Below are positions 57,093 through 64,000 of a DNA stretch of 64,000 nucleotides, in pieces. The notes beneath the pieces are model-generated. The model made no database searches. It saw only the letters and a list, made by a program, of their open reading frames with translations, and was not told where the DNA came from. The translations under genes were made by a program, and so were the position numbers. This DNA is from an uncultured Pelagibacteraceae bacterium (GTDB taxonomy: Bacteria > Pseudomonadota > Alphaproteobacteria > Pelagibacterales > Pelagibacteraceae), in assembly GCA_902566945.1 (NCBI GenBank), contig CACFKZ010000001.1, positions 1-64,000 on the forward strand, written 5' to 3'. Within the stretch, counting starts at the first letter, position 1; every line of letters starts with the position of its first letter.

Positions 57093-58360
57093 TGAAAAAA
57101 CAAGATATAATTAAATCATTTAAAGATAGTTTATTAACTGGCTTGATAGCTTTAGCTTTATTTGGACCTATAGTTGGACTTAGAACTGCATCAAAAGGTG
57201 AAGGGCTATTCATAACTCCACAATGGGGAATAGTTTTTTTACTAGTTGGATTATGTATTTTAGGAAGATTTTTAATCAATATAAATTCTGCAAGAAGAAC
57301 AGAATTTAAAATTTTTTCGACACTTTCATCAAAGTTTTCAAGTATTACCGAGGATAAAGCTAAACATTTTGCAATTACAGGAATTTTGTTTGCAGTAGTA
57401 TTTCCATTTCTACCGTTTACTGACAGGTACTTTATGGATGTAGCAATAATGATTTTGACTTATATCATGTTAGGATGGGGTTTAAATATTGTAGTCGGTT
57501 TAGCAGGTCTTCTTGATTTAGGTTATGTAGCCTTTTATGCTGTTGGAGCTTATTCCTATGCACTTATCGCAACGACTTTTGGTTGGTCGTTTTGGATATG
57601 TTTACCATTAGCAGGCTTGTTCGCTGCTTTCTTTGGAATTTTACTAGGATTTCCAGTTTTAAGATTAAGAGGAGATTATCTTGCAATTGTTACATTAGGA
57701 TTTGGCGAAATAATAAGAATAATTTTAATTAATTGGTATGAAGTAACAAATGGCCCAGATGGAATTACAGGTATTCCAAGGCCATCATTTTTTGGATTAC
57801 CATTTAAAAGATCACCGGATGAGGGAGAGATGAGCTTCCATACTTTTTTCGGATTAGAGTATTCTACGATGCATAGAATAATTTTTTTATATTATTTAAT
57901 TTTAGTATTAGCTCTAATCACTAATTACTTTACATTGAAGATCAGAAAGTTACCTGTTGGAAGGGCTTGGGAGGCTCTACGAGAAGACGAAATTGCATGT
58001 AAGTCATTGGGAGTTAATCCTACTAATACTAAACTTACAGCTTTTGCTATTGGAGCAATGTTTGGAGGGTTTGCAGGATCATTTTTTGCTACAAGGCAAG
58101 CTTTTATAAGTCCAGAAAGTTTTACTTTTATAGAGTCAGCGATCATAGTTGCAATTGTTGTCCTTGGAGGGATGGGCTCTCAAACTGGTGTGGTGCTCGC
58201 TTCAATTTTTTTAATTGGCATAACAGAAATTTTTAGAGATCTAGAACAATACAGAATGATCGCTTTTGGAGGAGCCATGGTGCTTATCATGGTCTTCAAA
58301 CCTAAAGGAATTCTAGCTAATAGAAAACCAACTATTCTAATGCATGGAGACAAAAAGTGA
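57092..58360 (+). CDS. livM: LIV-type ABC permease LivM-like, system 2
   Basis: The 422-residue protein has an N-terminal extension of about 85 residues with two spans, then the LivM core WGLNIVVGLAGLLDLGYVAFYAVGAY and RLRGDYLAIVTLGFGEIIRIILINW. The ATPase contact reads GRAWEALREDEIACKSLGVNPTNTKL. It overlaps livG by 4 bp. Confidence 0.93.
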   Translation: MKKQDIIKSFKDSLLTGLIALALFGPIVGLRTASKGEGLFITPQWGIVFLLVGLCILGRFLININSARRTEFKIFSTLSSKFSSITEDKAKHFAITGILFAVVFPFLPFTDRYFMDVAIMILTYIMLGWGLNIVVGLAGLLDLGYVAFYAVGAYSYALIATTFGWSFWICLPLAGLFAAFFGILLGFPVLRLRGDYLAIVTLGFGEIIRIILINWYEVTNGPDGITGIPRPSFFGLPFKRSPDEGEMSFHTFFGLEYSTMHRIIFLYYLILVLALITNYFTLKIRKLPVGRAWEALREDEIACKSLGVNPTNTKLTAFAIGAMFGGFAGSFFATRQAFISPESFTFIESAIIVAIVVLGGMGSQTGVVLASIFLIGITEIFRDLEQYRMIAFGGAMVLIMVFKPKGILANRKPTILMHGDKK

Positions 58361-59148
58361 GTAATTTATTATCAGTTGAAAAATTGACAATGAAATTTGG
58401 GGGTCTAGTAGCAATAGACGATTTAAGTTTTGATGCAAAAAACAATCAAATCACCTCTATTATTGGTCCAAATGGAGCTGGAAAAACCACAGTCTTTAAT
58501 TGTTTAACAGGTTTTTATAAACCAACAACTGGCCAGATGTATTTACATCAGGCTGACAATAAAGTTTCTTTAAGAAAGTACACTGATTTTAAAATTGCTC
58601 ATGTTGCAAAAGTGGCTAGAACTTTTCAAAATATAAGATTGTTTCCAGCAATGTCCGTATTAGAAAATCTTTTAGTTGCTCAACATAATGAGTTGATGAT
58701 TGCTTCAGGATACTCATTTTATGGCTTACTTAATTTAAGATCTTATAGAGATAAAGAACAACTAGCAGTGAACAAAGCAAAGTATTGGTTAGATATTATA
58801 GGATTGACGCATAGAGCAGACGATAATGCGGGAGATCTACCATATGGGGATCAACGTAAACTGGAAATAGTTAGAGCAATGTGTATTGAACCTAAACTCT
58901 TATGTTTAGATGAACCGGCAGCTGGACTAAATCCAAAAGAATCCGCAGAGTTAAATAACCTTTTGAAGTTTATTAAAACTGAAAAAAAAACAGGAATTTT
59001 ATTAATTGAACACGACATGAGCGTTGTGATGGGTATTTCCGACCACGTTGTAGTGTTGAATTATGGAAAAAAAATATTTGAAGGAACTGCTGAGCAAACA
59101 AAAAAAAGTAAAGAAGTAATTGAGGCATATCTAGGAGTAGATGAATAA
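58357..59148 (+). CDS. livG: LIV-type ABC ATPase LivG-like, system 2
   Basis: The 263-residue ATPase has Walker A IIGPNGAGKTTVFNCLTG, signature LPYGDQRKLEIVRAM, Walker B LLCLDEPAAGLNPKE and ILLIEHDMSVVMGI. An insertion of about 15 residues follows the Walker A region, as is usual for LivG. It overlaps livM by 4 bp and livF by 1 bp. Confidence 0.95.
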   Translation: MSNLLSVEKLTMKFGGLVAIDDLSFDAKNNQITSIIGPNGAGKTTVFNCLTGFYKPTTGQMYLHQADNKVSLRKYTDFKIAHVAKVARTFQNIRLFPAMSVLENLLVAQHNELMIASGYSFYGLLNLRSYRDKEQLAVNKAKYWLDIIGLTHRADDNAGDLPYGDQRKLEIVRAMCIEPKLLCLDEPAAGLNPKESAELNNLLKFIKTEKKTGILLIEHDMSVVMGISDHVVVLNYGKKIFEGTAEQTKKSKEVIEAYLGVDE

Positions 59149-59867
59149 TGCTTAAAATTTCAAACGTCGAAACATTCTATGGAAAAATACAAGCCCTGAG
59201 AGGAGTTGACATAGATGTTAACGATGGGGAAATAGTTTCTCTAATAGGTTCAAATGGCGCCGGTAAGTCTACTTTATTAATGACCATAAGCGGTGTTAAC
59301 AAAGCTAGAAATGGAAATATAACTTTTAATGGTGAGAGAATTGAAAATAGAGATCCACATAAAATAGTTGATCTAGGGATATGCCAAGTCCCTGAAGGAA
59401 GAAGAATATTTTCAAGATTAACTGTTGAGGAAAATTTAAGATTAGGTGCTTACACAAATGAACTAGGCAAGCATTTTGATACAGATATCAAAGAAGTGTA
59501 TGACTTATTTCCAGTATTAAGTGACAGAAAAACACAAAGAGGGGGAACATTATCTGGAGGAGAGCAACAAATGCTGGCAATAGGTAGAGCGCTAATGAGC
59601 AAACCAAAAGTATTACTCTTAGACGAACCTTCTTTAGGGATAGCCCCAAAACTGGTAAATCAAATATTTGCCTCAATAAAAAATATAAATAAAGAAAAAA
59701 ATGTTACTATTTTTCTAGTTGAGCAAAATGCAAAAAAAGCACTTGAGTTAGCAGATCGTGCGTATGTTTTAGTAAATGGCAAAGTTACCATTATGGGTTC
59801 TGGTCAAGACCTACTCAAAAACAAAGATATTCAAGCAGCTTACCTTGAGGGTGGGACAAAAAATTAA
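59148..59867 (+). CDS. livF: LIV-type ABC ATPase LivF-like, system 2
   Basis: The 239-residue ATPase has Walker A LIGSNGAGKSTLLMTISG, signature LSGGEQQMLAIGRAL, Walker B VLLLDEPSLGIAPKL and IFLVEQNAKKALELAD. It completes the system 2 membrane complex and precedes its binding-protein gene by 78 bp. Confidence 0.95.
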   Translation: MLKISNVETFYGKIQALRGVDIDVNDGEIVSLIGSNGAGKSTLLMTISGVNKARNGNITFNGERIENRDPHKIVDLGICQVPEGRRIFSRLTVEENLRLGAYTNELGKHFDTDIKEVYDLFPVLSDRKTQRGGTLSGGEQQMLAIGRALMSKPKVLLLDEPSLGIAPKLVNQIFASIKNINKEKNVTIFLVEQNAKKALELADRAYVLVNGKVTIMGSGQDLLKNKDIQAAYLEGGTKN

Positions 59868-59913
59868 GTTTTTTTCATATTTACAAGTTCATATTTAAGG
59901 TGTTCAATATCAA

Positions 59914-59934
59914 TAATTAATTAATTAATAACAA
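59914..59934 (+). repeat. 21-bp leader sequence, second copy
   Basis: These 21 bases are identical to 43192-43212. As there, the copy lies directly before an AAAGGGAAATAAT ribosome site of a LIV-type binding-protein gene. Confidence 0.45.
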
Positions 59935-59945
59935 AGGGAAATAAT

Positions 59946-61049
59946 ATGTTTAGAATGTTTAATAAACTTCTTTCATTAATTGCCGGAACATTAATGCTTG
60001 CAACAGTATCAGCTAAAGCTGACGTTGTTGTTGCTTCTGCTGGGCCTATGTCTGGTCAGTACGCTTCATTTGGTTCTCAGCTAAAAGCTGGAGCTGAAAT
60101 GTGGTTAAAGCACGTTAATAAAAAAGGCGGAATTAATGGTGAGAAAGTAAAATTAGAAATTGGAGACGATGCTTGCGATCCTAAACAAGCTGTAGCTGTA
60201 GCCAACAAATTTGCTGGTCAAGGTGTAGCTTATGTTGCAGGTCACTTCTGCTCTGGTTCTTCAATTCCAGCTTCTGCGGTTTACAATGAAGAAGGAATTA
60301 TTCAAGTTTCACCAGCTTCAACAAATCCAGCGTTAACGGATAAAGGTGGTAAATATACTTTTAGAGTTTGTGGTCGAGATGATCAGCAAGGTGAAGTAGC
60401 TGGTAAATTCTTAGCCGATAACTATAAAGGTAAAAAAGTAGCTATACTTCATGACAAAACTGCTTACGGAAAAGGTTTAGCAGATGCGACAAGAAAAAAT
60501 ATGAAGAAAGCTGGCCTAAAAGAGGCTATGTATGAAGCTTATACAGCAGGTGAAAAAGATTACTCTGCTTTAGTTTCAAAACTAAAATCTAATAACATAG
60601 ATGCAGTTTATCTTGGTGGTTACCACACAGAAGGTGGTTTGATCGTTAGACAAATGAGAGACCAAGGTATGAAAACTAAATTAATCAGTGGTGACGCTTT
60701 AGTTACAGCTGAGTATTGGGATATTACTGGTGATGCAGGTGAAGGTACATTAATGACTTTCTCTCCAGATCCAAGAAATAATCCTGCGGCTGCAGATGTT
60801 GTAAAAGAATTTAAAGCTGCTGGTATCGAGCCAGAGGGTTATGTTCTTTACTCATACGCTGCGTTACAAGTATTTGAACAAGCTGCTAACCAAGCTGGAT
60901 CAAATGACCCTGCTAAGGTTCTTAAAGTAATGAGAAAAGGTAAGTTTGATACTGTAATTGGTTCATTAAGCTTTGATAAAAAAGGTGACGTGAGCTTACC
61001 AGGTTACGTATTTTATGAGTGGAGCAAAGGTAATTACAAAGAACTGTAA
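59946..61049 (+). CDS. livK: LIV-type substrate-binding protein, system 2
   Basis: The 367-residue protein has a signal peptide (about 1-25, ending AKA) and the type I fold with VVVASAGPMSGQYASFGSQLKAGAEMWLKHVNKKGG, GHFCSGSSIPASAVYNEEGI and YGKGLADATRKNMKKAG. It is closer to classical leucine-specific LivK/LivJ than system 1. It ends the operon and is followed by a strong terminator. The separate leader suggests its own promoter or mRNA processing. Ligand probably branched-chain or related amino acid. Confidence 0.92.
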   Translation: MFRMFNKLLSLIAGTLMLATVSAKADVVVASAGPMSGQYASFGSQLKAGAEMWLKHVNKKGGINGEKVKLEIGDDACDPKQAVAVANKFAGQGVAYVAGHFCSGSSIPASAVYNEEGIIQVSPASTNPALTDKGGKYTFRVCGRDDQQGEVAGKFLADNYKGKKVAILHDKTAYGKGLADATRKNMKKAGLKEAMYEAYTAGEKDYSALVSKLKSNNIDAVYLGGYHTEGGLIVRQMRDQGMKTKLISGDALVTAEYWDITGDAGEGTLMTFSPDPRNNPAAADVVKEFKAAGIEPEGYVLYSYAALQVFEQAANQAGSNDPAKVLKVMRKGKFDTVIGSLSFDKKGDVSLPGYVFYEWSKGNYKEL

Positions 61050-61069
61050 TTCAATTGCTTAACTAATTT

Positions 61070-61095
61070 AAAAGGGGGCTTAGGCCCCCTTTTTT
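61070..61095 (+). terminator. Intrinsic terminator after livK
   Basis: AAAAGGGGGC (61070-61079) pairs with GCCCCCTTTT (61084-61093) around a TTAG loop, followed by a T run. It closes LIV system 2. Confidence 0.92.
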
Positions 61096-61113
61096 ATTTA
61101 TAGAAAGGAATTT

Positions 61114-61449
61114 ATGGAAATAACTTATGATGATTTTAAAAAAGTACAAATTAAAGTTGGCACTGTGTTAGAGGTAAAAGTAAATGAAAAAGCAAGAAAA
61201 CCCTCATTAGTAGTTAAGGTAGATTTTGGAAAAGAAATAGGGATTAAGCAATCCTCAGCTCAGATTACTCACTATTACACCCCAGAAAACTTAGTTGGCA
61301 AACAAGTTATCGGAGTTTGTAATTTTCCGACAAAAAATATAGCTGGAGTAGTTTCAGAGGTCTTAGTGCTTGGAGCTATTGAAAAAGACGGAAAAGTTGT
61401 CCTAGTGCACCCATCTCAGAAAACTGATAATGGTTTAGATATTGCGTAA
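61114..61449 (+). CDS. csaA: tRNA-binding-domain protein, CsaA-like
   Basis: The 111-residue protein consists of one EMAP/Trbp111-type OB fold: YDDFKKVQIKVGTVLEVKVNEKARKPSLVVKVDFG at the start and VGKQVIGVCNFPTKNIAGVVSEVLVLGA in the middle. CsaA is a dimer with chaperone-like activity in characterised cases. It lies just after the terminator of LIV system 2 and overlaps the DUF4396 gene by 1 bp. Confidence 0.85.
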   Translation: MEITYDDFKKVQIKVGTVLEVKVNEKARKPSLVVKVDFGKEIGIKQSSAQITHYYTPENLVGKQVIGVCNFPTKNIAGVVSEVLVLGAIEKDGKVVLVHPSQKTDNGLDIA

Positions 61450-61886
61450 TGAGTTCTGAAACATTTAATTGGAGCTGTAAACACACTTGGTCTAGAAGTG
61501 CAAAAAATACATTTTGGTGTTTACTTGGATGTTCTATTGGTGATTTTGGAACAATATTATTTTTTCAATTAACAAAAATTCCTTTTCCTGTTTTAGCAAT
61601 TATGGTTTTAGCGATAATTAATGGGATTATTACAAGCATTCTTTTAGAAACGATTATTTTATTAAGGCAAAATTTTTCTTTAAAATTAGCTTTTAAAACA
61701 GCTGTTGGAATGAGTTTAATCTCAATGGTAAGTATGGAAATTGCCATGAATGCTACAGACTATTTTCTCACTGGAGGAGCTATTTTAACTTGGTGGGTTG
61801 TGCCAATAATGTTAGCTGTTGGATTTGTTACCCCTTGGCCATATAATTATTGGAGACTCAAAAAATTCAACGAAGCTTGCCATTAA
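61449..61886 (+). CDS. DUF4396 membrane protein
   Basis: The 145-residue protein has about four spans; TFWCLLGCSIGDFGTILFF near residue 22 and MVSMEIAMNATDYFLTGGAI near residue 97 match what I recall of DUF4396. The conserved acidic residues within membrane segments (GD, ME) hint at a metal or proton role. Function unknown. It overlaps csaA by 1 bp and the convergent cytochrome gene by 4 bp. Confidence 0.7.
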   Translation: MSSETFNWSCKHTWSRSAKNTFWCLLGCSIGDFGTILFFQLTKIPFPVLAIMVLAIINGIITSILLETIILLRQNFSLKLAFKTAVGMSLISMVSMEIAMNATDYFLTGGAILTWWVVPIMLAVGFVTPWPYNYWRLKKFNEACH

Positions 61887-62413
61887 GTAATTTTGTTTAA
61901 GATTTTATCCTTAAAAACAAAATGATGAACAATTACCGCAAGTATATGCAGACTTACAAGTGCTAATAACAAGTAATTAGCGTAAATGTGAACTTGGTAA
62001 TAAGCATCAGCTAAAACAAAATTATCTTTTTCAAATCCATATTTAAAAAATATAAAATTAAGCGTTTCTCCCATATAAAGTTTCTTAAGAATTCCAGAGA
62101 TAGTTATAGTAAAAATACTTAAATAAAGTAAGAAATGATTAGCCTTCCCAATAAAGACTTGGCCTTTAAAAAAACTTCTAGTTTCAGATGGACTTTTGTT
62201 AAAAAATTTCCAAATTAATCTAAACAAAGTAAGATAGAAAACGGTTATTCCTACTAGGATATGTATATTTTCAAGTTCAATTCTTTCATCAGAAAATTCA
62301 AGCCCTACTAAATAAAATCCAAAAGGAACTTGGGCTATTAAGACAATAAATGTAAGCCAGTGGAACAATTTGGCCAATAGGCCATATTCATTTTGACTGT
62401 TAAAAATTCTCAT
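61883..62413 (-). CDS. Cytochrome b561-type membrane protein
   Basis: The 176-residue protein has four spans and haem histidines in LAKLFHWLTFIVLIAQVPFG, ELENIHILVGITVFYLTLFRLIWK, GKANHFLLYLSIF and LLLALVSLHILAVIVHHFVFKDKIL, the layout of the small bacterial cytochrome b561 (CybB) family. It moves electrons from quinol to an acceptor, superoxide in one studied case. It is divergent from the DUF411 gene with an 18-bp gap. Confidence 0.87.
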   Translation of the reverse strand: MRIFNSQNEYGLLAKLFHWLTFIVLIAQVPFGFYLVGLEFSDERIELENIHILVGITVFYLTLFRLIWKFFNKSPSETRSFFKGQVFIGKANHFLLYLSIFTITISGILKKLYMGETLNFIFFKYGFEKDNFVLADAYYQVHIYANYLLLALVSLHILAVIVHHFVFKDKILNKIT

Positions 62414-62431
62414 TATTAATTATAATTAGAC

Positions 62432-62914
62432 ATGTCATTTAATAGCACCACATCTAAATTCATTATATTTACAGTAGTATTATTCTTTATTTTTTATATC
62501 TTTAATTTTGTCACAGATAAAAAAGACGCTTTAGCCAATATTAACAATAAACAAATTGTTGAAGTCTTTAAGACACCCTCATGCGGTTGTTGCTATGGGT
62601 ATGTCTTATTTTTAGAAGAGGAAAAATTCAAAGTAAAACAAACAGATATGAGAAGCCTTCATACAATAAAACAAAAATATAATATTCCAGTAGAAATGCA
62701 GTCTTGTCATACTACAATTATGGGTAAATACTTTATTGAAGGACATGTCCCGATTGAAGCAGTCAATAAATTATTAAAAGAGCAACCAGATATTGATGGT
62801 ATAGCTTTACCTGGAATGCCTATTGGCACACCAGGAATGCCAGGTGATAAAGATGAGCCCTATGTTATTTATCAACTTAAAGATGGGAAATCTTCAGTAT
62901 TCATGACAATATAA
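62432..62914 (+). CDS. DUF411 metal-binding protein
   Basis: An N-terminal span or signal anchor (about 10-27) precedes a DUF411 domain with EVFKTPSCGCCYGYVLFLEEE (CGCC near residues 50-53) and EMQSCHTTIMGKYFIEGHVPIEAV. A glycine/proline/methionine-rich stretch LPGMPIGTPGMPGDK follows. DUF411 proteins are linked to copper handling; the Cys and Met residues fit this. It precedes a cytochrome c'-like gene by 5 bp. Confidence 0.85.
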   Translation: MSFNSTTSKFIIFTVVLFFIFYIFNFVTDKKDALANINNKQIVEVFKTPSCGCCYGYVLFLEEEKFKVKQTDMRSLHTIKQKYNIPVEMQSCHTTIMGKYFIEGHVPIEAVNKLLKEQPDIDGIALPGMPIGTPGMPGDKDEPYVIYQLKDGKSSVFMTI

Positions 62915-62919
62915 ATTTT

Positions 62920-63369
62920 ATGATACAAAAGATAAAAATAATAAAAACACTTATTATTATTTTTTCTTTAACCCTTTCTTTTTCTGCTAATGCTCAAACT
63001 GTAGAAGAAATTATTAAAGGTAGAAAAGCAATGTTTAGTGAAAACTATCAAAATGCTAAAAAAATATCTATATTACTGAAATCTAAAAGAATTGAGGAGG
63101 CTAAACCTTTAATGAAAAAAATTTCAGATAATTATATAAAATTATTAAATTATTTTCCTGAAAATACAAAAGAGGGATTTAAAACAGGAGCACTACCGAG
63201 CATTTGGGAAAATAAAGATGAATTCAATGCTTTGATGAAAAAAGCATCAGATGATATGATAAAACTTGCCAAAGCTATTGAGACTGCTGAAGATCTAAGA
63301 GCAGCACAGAAGGAATTAATGTGGAGTAATTGTTCGGCTTGTCATAGTAAGTTTAGAGCGCCTCATTAA
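62920..63369 (+). CDS. Cytochrome c'-like (class II) protein
   Basis: A signal peptide (about 1-25, ending ANA) leads into a four-helix-bundle-like sequence with KAMFSENYQNAKKISILLKSK. The haem site CSACH lies at the C-terminus (WSNCSACHSKFRAPH), the hallmark of class II cytochromes. Members bind NO or CO or carry electrons. It follows DUF411 directly, so a role in copper or NO stress is possible (inference). CcdA at 39 kb would help its maturation. Confidence 0.87.
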   Translation: MIQKIKIIKTLIIIFSLTLSFSANAQTVEEIIKGRKAMFSENYQNAKKISILLKSKRIEEAKPLMKKISDNYIKLLNYFPENTKEGFKTGALPSIWENKDEFNALMKKASDDMIKLAKAIETAEDLRAAQKELMWSNCSACHSKFRAPH

Positions 63370-63375
63370 ATTAAA

Positions 63376-63963
63376 ATGCAACTATTTCCATTAATATTAT
63401 TCGGTATTGCAACCGCGTTTTCTCCTGGTCCAAATAATATTATGACATCTTATACGGCTTTTAATTTTGGTTTTAGAAAAGCCATTCCCACCATGCTTGG
63501 AGTAATTATCGGATGGACGCTTTTAATTATTCTTTTGCAACTTACATCTGGAGCTATTTTTCAAAAGTATGCATTTATTCAAACTACAATAAAAATATTA
63601 GGATCAATCTACTTAATATATATGGCATACAAATTATCTTTTGCTGGACAAAAAAAAGATAAAAAAATTGATCCAAAGCCAGTAACTTTTTTAAATACTT
63701 TTTGGTTTCAATTTATAAATCCCAAAAGTATTATTGTTGGATTAACTTCAATTTCTTTATTTATTGATACACAAAATAACTATTTAAGAGACTCGATTGT
63801 TTTAACATTTGTATGGTTTTTGATGGCTGTTGGAAGTCAAACAGCCTGGTGTTTAATGGGTAAATACATGAGAAAATTCGCCACAAGTGATAAATTTATT
63901 AAGAATTTTAATTACACAATGTCTTTTTTACTTATCGTTTGTGTGATTTTGTTCTATGTATAG
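63376..63963 (+). CDS. LysE-family exporter, second copy
   Basis: The 195-residue protein has six spans and the opening LFPLILFGIATAFSPGPNNIMTSYTAFNFGFRKAIPTMLGV, with the canonical SPGPNN motif, and WFQFINPKSIIVGLTS in the middle. It is a RhtB/LysE-type amino acid exporter, clearly different in sequence from the copy at 42513. It starts 6 bp after the cytochrome gene. Substrate unknown. Confidence 0.9.
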   Translation: MQLFPLILFGIATAFSPGPNNIMTSYTAFNFGFRKAIPTMLGVIIGWTLLIILLQLTSGAIFQKYAFIQTTIKILGSIYLIYMAYKLSFAGQKKDKKIDPKPVTFLNTFWFQFINPKSIIVGLTSISLFIDTQNNYLRDSIVLTFVWFLMAVGSQTAWCLMGKYMRKFATSDKFIKNFNYTMSFLLIVCVILFYV

Positions 63964-63966
63964 CGC

Positions 63967-64000
63967 ATGAAATTTAATAGTAAAAATTCCTTTAAATCAT
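63967..64000 (+). CDS. Possible start of another gene, cut by window edge
   Basis: An ATG 3 bp after the exporter stop opens a frame MKFNSKNSFKS that is still open at the last base. Only 11 codons are visible, so nothing can be said about its product, and it may not be a gene. Confidence 0.35.
   Translation, partial: MKFNSKNSFKS

Overview
The window is a dense, AT-rich (about 30% GC by eye) stretch of an alphaproteobacterial chromosome that looks like SAR11 (Candidatus Pelagibacter / Pelagibacterales). The basis is very short intergenic gaps, many 1-4 bp gene overlaps, TTG/GTG starts, a circularly permuted two-piece tmRNA gene, a bhmT-metY methionine locus behind a SAM-II / SAM-V tandem riboswitch, and an abundance of periplasmic-binding-protein transporters. 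No rRNA, tRNA, CRISPR array, insertion sequence or intact integrase was seen.

Layout: 1-6431 holds an incomplete Xaa-Pro aminopeptidase, a UvrD/PcrA helicase, an AsmA-like protein, class II fumarase, a MazG-like NTP pyrophosphohydrolase and a gamma-glutamylcyclotransferase-like protein. 6441-9096 is a small accessory region ending at the tmRNA gene (minus strand, 9072-9336). Three direct copies of the tmRNA-end sequence, plus 12-bp iterons at matching distances, divide it into two cassettes: a lipoprotein, and a two-nuclease plus DUF6994-like module. From 9378 the core genome resumes: thyX, mrp, hflKC-DUF2065-degP-miaA, the ilvB-ilvN-ilvC-leuA branched-chain pathway, and the mreBCD-mrdA-rodA-bactofilin cell-shape operon. 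26786-30869 has a DadA-like oxidase, a DMT permease, a 2-hydroxyacid dehydrogenase and two paralogous small lipoproteins.

30930-38150 is a sulfur/thiol region. It holds metY and bhmT under S-adenosylmethionine control, gshA and gshB with an extra RimK-like ATP-grasp enzyme and a VOC protein, then cysE and msrB. 38266-43139 carries a histidine phosphatase, CcdA, ribokinase, an SGNH hydrolase, glutaredoxin and a LysE exporter. 43224-61049 is dominated by solute transport: two complete LIV-type ABC importers, an AzlCD exporter pair, and a TctCBA tripartite transporter next to a CsiD/GlaH glutarate hydroxylase. The last part has a CsaA-like protein, DUF4396, cytochrome b561, DUF411, a cytochrome c'-like protein and a second LysE exporter.

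The most interesting items are (1) the tandem cassettes at the permuted tmRNA gene, with attachment-like core repeats and arm-like iterons; (2) the layered control of bhmT, namely a SAM-II transcription attenuator, a SAM-V-like element over the ribosome site of a 21-codon leader ORF, and a hairpin that hides the bhmT ribosome site inside that leader ORF; and (3) an intrinsic-terminator-like hairpin built across the start codon of tctB. All calls are from reading the sequence; no database search was run.
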